Origin: Lacrimispora xylanolytica
GTDB taxonomy: Bacteria > Bacillota > Clostridia > Lachnospirales > Lachnospiraceae
Reading direction: 5' to 3'
DNA length: 64,000 nt
Assembly (NCBI RefSeq): GCF_026723765.1
Contig: NZ_CP113524.1
Location: 3,457,001-3,521,000, forward strand
The notes under the pieces are model-generated. The model made no database searches. It was given only the letters and a program-made list of their open reading frames with translations, and had not been told where the DNA came from. Positions 33,753 through 42,637 of the stretch are shown here, in pieces. How positions within the stretch are numbered: position 1 is the stretch's first letter; every line of letters starts with the position of its first letter. A program made the translations under genes and the position numbers.

Positions 33753-35885
33753 TTATTCATGAAAATGAAATTTATCCACTTCTTCTTGCAGATTTCCTGC
33801 CAGCTGGGATAGTTCTTCACTGGATGACGAAAATTCCTCAGCCGCTGCGGAATTGGTCTGCACCACACTGGATATCTCCTCCATGCCCTGGGTAATCTGA
33901 TGAATGGCATCTGCCTGCTCTGCCGTCGCTTTTGTTATTTTATTAACAAATCGTTCTACCTCTTCTGCCCCTTTTACCGCTTCTGCCAGGATTTTGGCTT
34001 CCCTATCTGCAATCGTGCTTCCTTTTTCCACTGCGCTCAGGGAATTTTCGATTAAAATGGCAGTACTTTTTGAGGCTTCCGAGGCTTTAAGTGCCAGACT
34101 CTGTACCTCTCCGGCTACCACTCCAAAGCCTTTTCCAAACTCTCCCGCATGGGTCGCCTCTACGGCTGCATTGAGAGACAGAATCTTTGTCTGATATGCT
34201 ATGTCTTCAATGGTCTTTATGATTTTTTTTATTTCTCTAGAGCTTACTTTGATTTCTGCCATGGCCTTTAACATTTCCTCCATCTGCTCGCTTCCTTTCA
34301 TGATTTGATGTCCGGTGTCTGAGACTCTTTGAGCCGCTTCCTTTGCATTTAAGGCATTCTCTTCTGACTGAAGGGATATTTCGCCAATTCCAGCCGCCTG
34401 CTCTTCCATGGAAGCGGCCTGTTCCGCTGCCCCCTGAGCCAGGGCCTGGGCACCGGCTGATACCTGCTCTGCACTTGCAAAAAGCTGCATAGAGGAACGG
34501 TTCATCTCTTTTAAGGAATGGGTTAAGGTGCTGTTTAATTTACGGATGGATAAAAGAATCTCCCTAAATTCTCCCTGGTAGCTTTCTTCTGCCTGGGTAT
34601 CCTGATTGAAATTGCCGTCTGCCATTTCTCCTAAAAGGTACTGGATATCGGATAGCATGAGTTTTAAGTGATGGGACATTGTATCAAAGGTCTCTGCCAA
34701 TGCTCCTATTTCATCACCGGAGCGGTAGGTAACTTCTATTTCAAAATTCCCCACAGATATTCCCGTTGCAGCGTCCACAACTGTTTTTAGTGGATTTAGG
34801 AGACGTCTTAATACCATGGGAAATACGATGAGAAGCATTACAAGAGCTGCGGCACATACAAGGCTTAGAAACAGCACCGTTTCATTGACCGACTGGTTCA
34901 TATCCTTTACGGTTATGGTGGAAAGAGACCACCAGGTATCATTACCTGCATGAATGGGGTAGAAGAAACGCATGACTTGGGTTCCATCCTGCCTTACCGT
35001 TTTCAACTGAAAGGCATTTCCATTTCTCAGCATGGACTGGACCTTTGCATAATCATCTTCTAAAGGAATAAATTCCTGAAGGCTTTTTCCCATGTTTGCG
35101 GCGTCCTGGCTGTGGTACACGATCTTTTGATTGCTGTCGAAGATGGAAGCGTACATGGAAGGGTATCTGTCCGTGGCTGCATCTACCTTTTTAAAATTCT
35201 CCAGGTTGATTTCTGCTACACTGACGCCTTTTAGCCGGTTCTTATAAAAAAAGGGTACACCATAGGCAACCACAGTATTACCAGCTTCTTTCATAGGTTC
35301 TGTTACATGAGGGATACCGTATATGGCTGGAGTGTGATAGTATTCCTGAGTGGAGTACTGGTCGTATTCTCCATATGCTTCCGGCTCGCCGGATTGGCTT
35401 TTCTTGCCTGCATAGATTCCGTAGTCTCTTAGATTGGGCTGAAACTGATAGGGCTCAAACAGAACAATCATGCTTTCTATATCTGGATTGCCTGCTACTG
35501 TGTTTCTAAGGGATTCACTTAAGTATCTTTCTGCGTCCCTTGCGATTGGGGTAAGGGTCTTATGATAGAACTGGCTTTCCAACTGTTTGACGTAGGTATC
35601 TGGTCCAGTAGGAATGACCGCCTGCATTGGTGTTTCTTCTGCAGACTCATAGGATCTTTCCATGTACTGCTTTACATTTCCTGCTGCCTTGTCGGCTTCA
35701 TCAAAAATCTGCTGGATCTGAATGCCGTTCATCTTTGCTTTGGTGTTCAATTCTCCCATTACGGTTTGAGATATGGCTCTTCGGGATAACACAGCTGTCA
35801 TGGTAATTAGAAGTACAAAAACGGCCAGTAGAATGATTCCCAGAATGAAAGACAGCTTTCGTGACAGATTTAATTTCTTTCCCAT
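33753..35885 (-). CDS. Methyl-accepting chemotaxis protein
   Basis: This 710-residue transmembrane chemoreceptor has membrane helix 1 (about 12-33), a double Cache sensor region (about 40-330), helix 2 (about 337-360), HAMP (about 360-415) and a cytoplasmic signalling domain (about 450-700). The conserved hairpin tip is degenerate but recognisable around GFGVVAGEVQSLALKASEAS. No C-terminal methylase-tethering pentapeptide is present. The start follows GGGGAAGGA. No other chemotaxis genes are nearby, so it is an orphan receptor. Its ligand is unknown, though Cache receptors often sense amino or organic acids. Confidence 0.93.
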   Translation of the reverse strand: MGKKLNLSRKLSFILGIILLAVFVLLITMTAVLSRRAISQTVMGELNTKAKMNGIQIQQIFDEADKAAGNVKQYMERSYESAEETPMQAVIPTGPDTYVKQLESQFYHKTLTPIARDAERYLSESLRNTVAGNPDIESMIVLFEPYQFQPNLRDYGIYAGKKSQSGEPEAYGEYDQYSTQEYYHTPAIYGIPHVTEPMKEAGNTVVAYGVPFFYKNRLKGVSVAEINLENFKKVDAATDRYPSMYASIFDSNQKIVYHSQDAANMGKSLQEFIPLEDDYAKVQSMLRNGNAFQLKTVRQDGTQVMRFFYPIHAGNDTWWSLSTITVKDMNQSVNETVLFLSLVCAAALVMLLIVFPMVLRRLLNPLKTVVDAATGISVGNFEIEVTYRSGDEIGALAETFDTMSHHLKLMLSDIQYLLGEMADGNFNQDTQAEESYQGEFREILLSIRKLNSTLTHSLKEMNRSSMQLFASAEQVSAGAQALAQGAAEQAASMEEQAAGIGEISLQSEENALNAKEAAQRVSDTGHQIMKGSEQMEEMLKAMAEIKVSSREIKKIIKTIEDIAYQTKILSLNAAVEATHAGEFGKGFGVVAGEVQSLALKASEASKSTAILIENSLSAVEKGSTIADREAKILAEAVKGAEEVERFVNKITKATAEQADAIHQITQGMEEISSVVQTNSAAAEEFSSSSEELSQLAGNLQEEVDKFHFHE

Positions 35886-36224
35886 ATTCCTTCCCCTTTG
35901 AATCCCAGATAAGGGATATTTGCATTGTGCTTGACCAGTTTGTTCAGGCTATGCAGACGTTCCATTGATTTTGGACGCGAAAAGGCCTGTATTCATATTA
36001 CTTTAGGATATTCTAGGGGGAATTGAGTTGTTACGGGAGTGGGAAAGCTAACTCATAAAAAATGAGCAGGACTCTCTTTTTTAGAAAGTTCTGCTCGCCA
36101 GTATCTTTGATTATTTTTTTGTGCTTACTTAAACATACCTAAGTGTAAAAACGGTTTTAAATACAAAAGGTGTACAGAGTATTAATTAAATACATTTCTG
36201 TATAGCTTTCTATAATTAATAAGT
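35886..36224. other. Intergenic stretch between the chemoreceptor and DUF6718 genes
   Basis: This 339-base AT-rich stretch contains no supported gene. It holds the terminator at 36064-36096 and the chemoreceptor's upstream region. No clear promoter with standard spacing was found by eye. Confidence 0.6.
36064..36096 (-). terminator. Intrinsic terminator after DUF6718
   Basis: GAGCAGGACTCTCT pairs with AGAAAGTTCTGCTC with two mismatches. The minus strand continues ATTTTTTATG. It ends the two-gene unit at 36225-36846. Confidence 0.75.
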
Positions 36225-36449
36225 TTACATTTTAAGAACTCGTTCCTGAAATTCTTCTTTACTTCCTATAATTTCATAAGGTTCGTATTCGCCATATGCG
36301 CTAGGGCGACTGATTGTCACTAGTTGTATGCCATTATGTCCGATTTGCTGTTGAAGATTTTCAGCGAAGTCAGCCAGTGCTTTTCCGTGCCTGGTTTTCA
36401 CTGCAATACAACCATTTTCTTCAAATTTCTTTGCTACTAGATAGCACAT
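36225..36449 (-). CDS. DUF6718 family small protein
   Basis: This 74-residue soluble protein of unknown function opens MCYLVAKKFEENGCIAVKT and has the core IQLVTISRPSAYGEYEPY, which I recall as the DUF6718 family of clostridia. The start follows GGAGGTG at 7 bases and lies inside the end of the upstream gene (29-base overlap), so the two are coupled. A terminator follows. The conserved HGK and RPSAYGEY segments suggest a ligand site, but this is only inference. Confidence 0.75.
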   Translation of the reverse strand: MCYLVAKKFEENGCIAVKTRHGKALADFAENLQQQIGHNGIQLVTISRPSAYGEYEPYEIIGSKEEFQERVLKM

Positions 36450-36846
36450 GCTTTAACACCTCCTCAAAATCATGTTCATTTAATATTCTACCACATACCA
36501 TTCTTACCCCCTCTGGAGTATTACTGTTTATAAGAGTGTTATAATCATCTACTAGCATTCTAAAGCCTAATATATCATTAAATACCTTTTCCACCTGCAT
36601 TTCAGGATAATATTTATCATACTTTCGTAAGCAAGAATCCAAGCTTTTAATTCTATAATCCAGGTCCACTTCGTCCAATGTCTCTATCTCGGTATAATAA
36701 CGAATCATAGTTCTGACTTCATCAAATAATTCTTCTTTACTGAATTTTCTAAGACTATTTTTTAAATTTTTACCGAAAGAACTTTTGTAAGAAATTTCAT
36801 TTAGAATATTTATAGATAATCCGTTTTTCTCCAATTCATTTAACAA
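36421..36846 (-). CDS. RelA/SpoT-like protein lacking the synthetase core
   Basis: The 141-residue protein shows the beginning of a RelA/SpoT nucleotidyltransferase domain: YRIKSLDSCLRKYDKYYPE (about 64-82, the R-x-K-S ATP-binding motif) and FNDILGFRMLVDDY (about 88-101). It then passes directly to a helical tail NEHDFEEVLKHVLSSSKE. The G/T-binding Tyr region and the E-x-Q-x-(R/N)-T motif of active alarmone synthetases are absent. An internal deletion or a specialised half-domain would explain this. A start without a strong ribosome site at 36846 is likely but not certain. It overlaps the DUF6718 gene. Confidence 0.7.
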   Translation of the reverse strand: MLNELEKNGLSINILNEISYKSSFGKNLKNSLRKFSKEELFDEVRTMIRYYTEIETLDEVDLDYRIKSLDSCLRKYDKYYPEMQVEKVFNDILGFRMLVDDYNTLINSNTPEGVRMVCGRILNEHDFEEVLKHVLSSSKEI

Positions 36847-36955
36847 AATAGTCCCCCTATGCTCATATGTTACTTAAAATGTCTCTTCCGCATGTTCTTA
36901 AAATAATATCAATCACTTTTTTATAGCCAATTAAATATTCCTTTAGAATTAACCC

Positions 36956-37435
36956 TTACTTATGATAAGGCTCCCCACAAATAATCCGGTAGCTGCGGTA
37001 AACCTGTTCCAGTAGTATTACCCGCATCAGCTGATGAGGAAATGTCATCCTTGAAAAGCTAAGCTTATAATCAGCCCGCTTTAGTACCGCATCTGACAGC
37101 CCAAGGGAACCGCCGATGACAAATACAATCTGGCTGGTTCCTCCGATTCCAAGAGAGTCAATTTTCTCAGATAGCTTGACGGAATCCAGCATCTCTCCTT
37201 CAATGGCAAGGGCGATCACATAAGCGCCGTCTTTGATTGAACCAAGGATCCGCTCCCCTTCTTTTTCCTTAATCTGGCGTTCCAGCACCTCGCCGGCATG
37301 ATCCGGTGTTTTTTCATCCGGCAGCTGAATGATATCCAGCTTGCAGTAGCGGCTCAGTCTCTTCGTATATTCTGAAATGGCGTCGGTGTAAAACTTTTCC
37401 TTGATCTTTCCGACTGTGACCAAAGTTATCTTCAT
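36956..37435 (-). CDS. rlmH: 23S rRNA pseudouridine-1915 N3-methyltransferase RlmH
   Basis: RlmH is a SPOUT-class enzyme methylating pseudouridine 1915 in helix 69 of 23S rRNA. The 159-residue protein shows [16 protein letters not shown] at the start, the knot region [14 protein letters not shown] (about 105-118) and the C-terminal [21 protein letters not shown] with [10 protein letters not shown] as the catalytic tail. The start follows AGGAGAG. It is 9 bases after the esterase gene and so likely on its transcript. Confidence 0.97.
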   Translation of the reverse strand: MKITLVTVGKIKEKFYTDAISEYTKRLSRYCKLDIIQLPDEKTPDHAGEVLERQIKEKEGERILGSIKDGAYVIALAIEGEMLDSVKLSEKIDSLGIGGTSQIVFVIGGSLGLSDAVLKRADYKLSFSRMTFPHQLMRVILLEQVYRSYRIICGEPYHK

Positions 37436-37444
37436 GTAACTCTC

Positions 37445-38473
37445 CTATCCATCAAGCTCCTTTTTCATCATGGCGATGAGAAGCTTTGTTACGTCTCTTA
37501 CTGTTTTTTTCTCTCCGTTTTGTACCTTTCGGACTACTTTTCCATCCGGTTTTACGCTGATATGATATATGATTCTTAAAAACTCCTCGGCTTCTTCCCA
37601 GGCTTCCCGGCTTTCTGGAATCAGGTCAAGGCCCATCTGGAATACATGGAACATGCCATCGTATACGGAAAGGCGGTGCTTGACTCCTGCTGCTTTCAGC
37701 TTTTCTGCGATGGAAAGGGTATCACTTAAAAGGACCTCATAGCTTCCAGCCTGTAAAAGAACAGGAGGAAACTGGCTGAATTCGCCAAACAGAGGGGAAA
37801 TGTAAGGATCAGCTGGGTCGTTTTCTCCCACATAGGAAGAATCGTAAAGCATGTTTCTGGTGGAATTTCCAAACAGAGGGTCTATCTCATAGTTGGTCTT
37901 ATAGCTTTCTCCGCTGTTTGTTAAATCCGTCCAGGCAGACATGGCGATGTAGCCGCCGGGGAGAGGCATATTGTGATCCTTTAAATAAAGACCAAGGGCA
38001 AGACCTAAGCCGCCGCCCGCTGAATCTCCTGCAATTACGATGTTGGCAGGGTCGTACTTTTTCTCCTCTATCAGCCATTGGTAAGCAAACAGGGCATCCT
38101 TAAGAGCGGCAGGATAAGGATTTTCCGGTGCTACCCGGTAGTCCGGAGTCAGTACATCCCCTCCATAGCTGATTTTGGAATAACGGACGGCAAATCTCCG
38201 GTAAATGTTCTTCATGGGACCAATGTAACCGCCGCCGTGAAGCTGTAAGATGACACGGCCGGTAAAGACACCTACTGGCCTTAAATATTCCATTTTGGAA
38301 TTCTCATTTTCTATGATTTCATATTCATAGCCAGCCGGACAGACCCAGGCAGGTTCTACGGGATTGCGTCTTAATTCCCCGGTCTGTATGGGCTCTTTTA
38401 AGGATGTTTCCATAACGTTTTGCATCATTTCTCTCACCAGATTTCCTCTTACGCTTACATTTTTTCTTCTCAA
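37445..38473 (-). CDS. Alpha/beta-hydrolase, HSL-family esterase
   Basis: This 342-residue carboxylesterase of the hormone-sensitive-lipase family has the oxyanion motif HGGG (79-82), nucleophile S151 in GDSAGGG, and likely D251 and H276 (GMFHVF) completing the triad. There is no signal peptide, so it is cytoplasmic. The start appears to be TTG (38471-38473) after AAAGGAG at 12 bases, as no better codon follows. It lies 24 bases after a membrane acyltransferase gene. The pairing hints at making and breaking of an ester, but the substrate is unknown. Confidence 0.85.
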   Translation of the reverse strand: MRRKNVSVRGNLVREMMQNVMETSLKEPIQTGELRRNPVEPAWVCPAGYEYEIIENENSKMEYLRPVGVFTGRVILQLHGGGYIGPMKNIYRRFAVRYSKISYGGDVLTPDYRVAPENPYPAALKDALFAYQWLIEEKKYDPANIVIAGDSAGGGLGLALGLYLKDHNMPLPGGYIAMSAWTDLTNSGESYKTNYEIDPLFGNSTRNMLYDSSYVGENDPADPYISPLFGEFSQFPPVLLQAGSYEVLLSDTLSIAEKLKAAGVKHRLSVYDGMFHVFQMGLDLIPESREAWEEAEEFLRIIYHISVKPDGKVVRKVQNGEKKTVRDVTKLLIAMMKKELDG

Positions 38474-38497
38474 AGCTATGAAAGCTCCTTTCTGCCC

Positions 38498-40354
38498 TTA
38501 TATATGAAACCGCCGCTTTAATTCATTTTTCACGCTCCGGTCACCAAGTAAAATGGTGACAGCAAGGAGTATAACCGTCAATGTGACAGCGACTATGGTA
38601 AGGGGCGGTCTGGTAATCAGGCCCGCTGCCCAAAAGATCAAAGGGATAAAGCTGAATACGGTGATAGCAATCTGATACATGAAATAGCTTTGCCAGTTCA
38701 TTCGGTTTACCAGAATCAGGAAAACTACGGATAAATCTGCAAACAGAATGGTACTGGGAATTCCGTAATTCACAGACCAGCCGCTGTAGCCGTTGGAATA
38801 ATCGATGGCCACCCACAACGCTTCTGCCGCCGCTGTCTGCATCAGAAGCTTAGCACCCAGATTGGAATGGTGCAATAAGGAATATCGAACCGTAATCACC
38901 GCATAAGCCATCAGGCCTATGGCAATGACAGACCACATGGAACCAGAATAAGTGGCATAATTAATGATTCCCAGAATAAATGACATAAAAATCATCAGAC
39001 CATAGAAAACATTGGCAATCTGCTTCATCTTTTCCTGATCGTAACGAATCTGGGGATACATTCCCTTATCATCCCGCTTTTCGGGAACACCGTTGCTTTC
39101 CGTTTTTACCGGTACGCCTTCTGACTGTAAAAAGTCAAAGAAGCGGTCCTGGAGTCTGGTATCCTGGAACACAGAGGTAAAAGTGACCACTACCTCACCT
39201 CCATAGGAACAGACGGCGCATTTTACCGGCTGCCGGTTGGAGACTCCAATCAGCATATGAAACCGTTCTACGTCTTCCCTGTATTCTTCCAGCACATCAA
39301 TAGGCCCGATATTTGACAGGGTCATGGTATAGGCTTTATCATTTTTCCGGAACACGTAGTTAATGGCTCCCCATTTCACGAAGAGGGGAACAACCCGCAG
39401 ATACCATTTTTTCTCATTGGAAACATTATAGGAGATAACTTCCTCCATCCTTTCCTTTGTAATGTTATGATCCATCTGAGAGCTGACCGTTTTTAATATC
39501 TCCGGAAAGGTATGGTCTTTTCCGTCTGATAGATACTCAATCAGGGTAACTGCAAAAAAATTCGCCATGGTCTTGGAATCGAAAAAGGTTCTAAGATTAA
39601 TGGGAATGCTGATTCCAATGGGAGCATGACTCGCTTTTTTCTCCAGAAATTCTTCATAGATAGACCAGATGAGAGCTGCCGTAAGAAACTTGGTAATACT
39701 GACATTGTAACGCTTTCCGGCCTCTTTAAGCTCCTTTAATCCCATATAGCCATGAAGGATATTTTCTTCATCAAGAGGAAGGGGCTCTCCTTTTATATGA
39801 TAAGCACTTTTTGAGCTGTATTTGCGTTTTTCCGTCTTTTTGTAGTTTCTGACATAGCTGTCCTCCACATTCATGGAGATATCCGGGGATATCTTCTGGG
39901 AAAAGTTATGCTCTGATTTCCAGCCCTTCTTTAAATCCAGATACCGGTAGACTAAGGCCTTTAAAAAGTTCACGGCTCCCAGTCCGTCTGTAACTGCATG
40001 AAAAACCTCCAGATTAATCCGTCTGTCATAATAACTGACCCGGAATAAAAACTGGTGGCTGCTCCTTGGATCAATGTATTTACAGGGATAGGTGGTCTCC
40101 CTTTCGATGACAGGCATCCTCTTGTTATGTTCAAAATAATACCAGAAAAATCCTCTTCCCAGCCTGACAGAAAATCCCTCAAACTCAGGAAGGACCTCTT
40201 CTAAGGCTGTCTGGAGGGTTCCTGGATCTATCTCTTCTTTTAATGTAGCTGAAATGCGAAACACACTGCTTAAACTTTTGCTTGCTATAACGGGAAATAT
40301 CTTTGCCGTATTATCAAGTCTTCTCCATCTCTCTCCCTGGGGACTTCGCTTCAT
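38498..40354 (-). CDS. Condensation-domain-like acyltransferase with C-terminal membrane domain
   Basis: This 618-residue protein has an N-terminal acyltransferase domain of the condensation/alcohol acetyltransferase superfamily (about 10-420) with the HxxxDG motif HAVTDG (119-124). A C-terminal domain (about 445-610) with about five or six membrane helices resembles DUF6320. Such proteins may transfer acyl groups to alcohols or lipids at the membrane. No signal peptide is present. The ribosome site is weak (GAGAGGCA). It precedes the esterase and rlmH genes on the same strand. The substrate is unknown. Confidence 0.75.
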   Translation of the reverse strand: MKRSPQGERWRRLDNTAKIFPVIASKSLSSVFRISATLKEEIDPGTLQTALEEVLPEFEGFSVRLGRGFFWYYFEHNKRMPVIERETTYPCKYIDPRSSHQFLFRVSYYDRRINLEVFHAVTDGLGAVNFLKALVYRYLDLKKGWKSEHNFSQKISPDISMNVEDSYVRNYKKTEKRKYSSKSAYHIKGEPLPLDEENILHGYMGLKELKEAGKRYNVSITKFLTAALIWSIYEEFLEKKASHAPIGISIPINLRTFFDSKTMANFFAVTLIEYLSDGKDHTFPEILKTVSSQMDHNITKERMEEVISYNVSNEKKWYLRVVPLFVKWGAINYVFRKNDKAYTMTLSNIGPIDVLEEYREDVERFHMLIGVSNRQPVKCAVCSYGGEVVVTFTSVFQDTRLQDRFFDFLQSEGVPVKTESNGVPEKRDDKGMYPQIRYDQEKMKQIANVFYGLMIFMSFILGIINYATYSGSMWSVIAIGLMAYAVITVRYSLLHHSNLGAKLLMQTAAAEALWVAIDYSNGYSGWSVNYGIPSTILFADLSVVFLILVNRMNWQSYFMYQIAITVFSFIPLIFWAAGLITRPPLTIVAVTLTVILLAVTILLGDRSVKNELKRRFHI

Positions 40355-40425
40355 CCAGTCTGTGCCTCTCTTCTCGTTCCATATGGACGGTATATAATAT
40401 TGTTATCTTTTCCCATGATTTGGAA

Positions 40426-40464
40426 AAGACGGATTTCCCCGGTATGCGGCAGGAAATCCGTCTT
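40426..40464 (-). terminator. Intrinsic terminator after the OmpR-type regulator
   Basis: AAGACGGATTTCC (40426-40438) pairs perfectly with GGAAATCCGTCTT (40452-40464). On the minus strand TTCC follows the stem's own TT. It is 11 bases past the stop. Confidence 0.85.
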
Positions 40465-40475
40465 ATTATTCTACC

Positions 40476-41174
40476 CTAGACGCGGAAATAATAACCAACG
40501 CCCCATTTGGTATGCACATATTTCGGATCGCTTGGGCTAGGCTCTATCTTCTCTCTTAGACGGCGCACATGAACGTCAACGGTACGGACATCTCCGGTGT
40601 CCATGGCCTTATTCCCCCAAACAAACGTAAGAAGCTGTTCCCTGCTGTAGACCTTTCCAGGATTGCAGGTCAAAAGCTCTAACAGATCAAATTCCTTGGC
40701 GGTCAGATTAATCTCCTTATCGCCAATAAAAACACGTCTGCTGTCACGGTCCAGCTTTAAATCTCCTGCGGTAACAAGACGTCCTTCATCCTGACGATCC
40801 CGTCTGCCCTTTTTGGCATTCCGGCGCATGATTGCCTTGATTCTTGCCTTTACTTCCAGAATATTAAAAGGTTTCGTAATATAATCATCAGCCCCGTACT
40901 CCAGTCCAAGAATCTTATCCATATCGTTGCCCTTTGCTGTCAGCATAATTATGGGCATCTCGGAAAACTCTCTGATTGCCTGGCAGACCTCATAACCATC
41001 AAACTTCGGAAGCATGACATCAAGTAAGACCACGTCGTACTCCTTCTGTTTTGCCAGACTGATGGCTTCCTCTCCGTCATACGCACAATCGACGTCCATG
41101 CCATCCTGCTCCAGGCTGAATCTCATGCCCTTCACAATTAATTTTTCATCATCCACTACTAAAACACTTGCCAT
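40476..41174 (-). CDS. OmpR/PhoB-family response regulator (orphan)
   Basis: This 232-residue regulator has a receiver domain (DDE 8-10, phospho-acceptor D52 in VVLLDVMLP, K at about 101 in YITKPF) and a winged-helix DNA-binding domain (about 135-232). The latter has LTAKEFDLLELL, VWGNKAMDTGDVRTVDVHVRRLREKI and a WGVGYYF end. It resembles WalR/RegX3-type regulators, but no kinase gene is beside it. The start follows AGAGGTG. It sits 21 bases after comEA, and a strong terminator follows. Confidence 0.9.
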   Translation of the reverse strand: MASVLVVDDEKLIVKGMRFSLEQDGMDVDCAYDGEEAISLAKQKEYDVVLLDVMLPKFDGYEVCQAIREFSEMPIIMLTAKGNDMDKILGLEYGADDYITKPFNILEVKARIKAIMRRNAKKGRRDRQDEGRLVTAGDLKLDRDSRRVFIGDKEINLTAKEFDLLELLTCNPGKVYSREQLLTFVWGNKAMDTGDVRTVDVHVRRLREKIEPSPSDPKYVHTKWGVGYYFRV

Positions 41175-41195
41175 CTCACACCTCTGTCTTCTATC

Positions 41196-41843
41196 TTAAA
41201 CCGTTATATCGTCTTTTATCTTTTGAAATGCTGCATCCTTGATCCCGGATATATTCATAATATCCTCGATCCGTTTAAATCCACCGTGGCTGTCCCGGTA
41301 CTTTATGATGTCACCCGCTTTGGCTTCTCCGACACCTCTTAAAGTCATCAGTTCTTCCTTTGAGGCAGTGTTTATATTAAGCTTGGAATCTTTCTTTCCG
41401 GTTTCTCCTGAATTCGGATTTCCAGCGGTCACTGCTTCTTCTCTGCTTAAGACCACAATCTTCATGCCGTCTCTGATCCGTTCTGCCATATTCAAATGCT
41501 CCGGTGCTGCCTGGGGGGTGAAGCCTCCAGCCTTTTCCACGGCCTCAAATACTCTGCTTTCCTCTGAAAGCTGGTACACGCCAGGAAAAACCACCTCTCC
41601 GCAGATATGTATATAGCAGGGCAGACTCCCCTCAGCCAATGCATCTGAGAAACTGCTGCCCTTAGATTCTTCTGATATCTTTTCCTGGGAAACAGTGCCT
41701 GAGGTTTCTTCCATCTCTTTTGTTGACGGTGATAATTTGGTACTATCTGTCCGCTGATAGGAAAACCTGCTTACGGTATAGCATATGCCTGAAATTAAAA
41801 TACATAAAACGAGTAAAATTAATTTCGCTTTCTTATATTTCAT
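41196..41843 (-). CDS. ComEA-like DNA-binding protein (SLBB + HhH)
   Basis: This 215-residue membrane-anchored protein has an N-terminal helix (about 5-22), an SLBB domain (about 78-140, with IHICGEVVFPGVYQL) and a C-terminal double helix-hairpin-helix (about 150-215) with LNINTASKEELMTLRGVG. ComEA is the cell-surface DNA receptor of natural transformation; comEC is not within this window. The ATG at 41843 follows AGGAGGG; the longer frame to 41885 has no site. Confidence 0.9.
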   Translation of the reverse strand: MKYKKAKLILLVLCILISGICYTVSRFSYQRTDSTKLSPSTKEMEETSGTVSQEKISEESKGSSFSDALAEGSLPCYIHICGEVVFPGVYQLSEESRVFEAVEKAGGFTPQAAPEHLNMAERIRDGMKIVVLSREEAVTAGNPNSGETGKKDSKLNINTASKEELMTLRGVGEAKAGDIIKYRDSHGGFKRIEDIMNISGIKDAAFQKIKDDITV

Positions 41844-41945
41844 GATATCCCTCCTGTTACAAAATTTGGATAAAAAGGATACCATCTTCAGCCTATGTTA
41901 TTATTCTACCGAAAGAAATACGTAAATACAAGCACTATTTCCAAA

Positions 41946-42371
41946 TTAATTAAATATCATGATTCCGATGATAGCCACTACGGCACCGATCAGCTTTTTC
42001 CACTCAAATCCTACCTTTTCCACACCAAAGAGACCGAAAAGCTCAACGCCATAAGCCACGATGATCTGGGATACCACAATAACAAGGGCTGCTTTGGCAG
42101 GTCCTAAGGTACTCATGCTTCGAACGACCGTATAGGTGATGAACGCGCCGATGATACCTCCCACGAGCATGTATTTTGGATGCACATTAAGAAGGTCTGT
42201 AACATTCTCCCGGCCTGAAAAATACCATAACACCAGACAGGTCAAAAATGCAGTGAGCTGCACCCAGCCTGTAGACACCCACATGCTGGTCTGCTTGGTC
42301 ACTCCTGTATTTAAGACTCCCTGGATGCTCATAAGTGCCCCTGAAATAAGGGCGATTATAAAGCCTGTCAT
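41946..42371 (-). CDS. YdcZ-type DMT transporter
   Basis: This 141-residue membrane protein of the drug/metabolite transporter superfamily (YdcZ/DUF606) has five predicted helices. The opening MTGFIIALISGALMSIQGVL with its Asn in GVLNTGV, and the KWK/KLIGAVVAIIGI end, are typical. The function of the family is unknown; some members act in pairs. The ATG at 42371 follows AAGGAGG and the longer frame to 42461 is rejected. It is divergent from thiT. Confidence 0.88.
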   Translation of the reverse strand: MTGFIIALISGALMSIQGVLNTGVTKQTSMWVSTGWVQLTAFLTCLVLWYFSGRENVTDLLNVHPKYMLVGGIIGAFITYTVVRSMSTLGPAKAALVIVVSQIIVAYGVELFGLFGVEKVGFEWKKLIGAVVAIIGIMIFN

Positions 42372-42464
42372 AAATAACCTCCTTTGTTCCTGTTTTCTTT
42401 TTCTGCTATATACTAGGTTGTGCCTTATTTGCTTTTTTATGCAAATATTATCATTTGACACAAC

Positions 42465-42493
42465 TTGACAAGGGATACCAATTGCGTTATACT
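42465..42493 (+). promoter_or_regulatory. Sigma-A promoter of thiT
   Basis: TTGACA (42465-42470) and TATACT (42488-42493) are separated by exactly 17 bases, 20 bases upstream of the TPP aptamer. Confidence 0.75.
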
Positions 42494-42513
42494 CACAGCA
42501 ACAAATAAATGTT

Positions 42514-42600
42514 CACACGCTAGGGGAGCCTCAGGCTGAGATTGGTCGTTACCTAACCCTCACTACTTGAACCGGTTAATACCGGCGTAAGGAAGCATCA
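42514..42600 (+). ncRNA. TPP riboswitch (THI element)
   Basis: The thi-box landmarks are all present: ACGCTAGGGGAGCC (P1/P2 side), GGCTGAGA, then ACCCTC, the TTGAACCGG segment, a GGTTAATACC hairpin and GTAAGGAAGC. The aptamer ends about 38 bases before the thiT start. The thiT ribosome site follows directly, so control is probably at translation initiation. Thiamine diphosphate should turn expression down. Confidence 0.96.
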
Positions 42601-42637
42601 GTAGTCCCCTCCTGCGCATATAAAAGGAGGTATTTTT

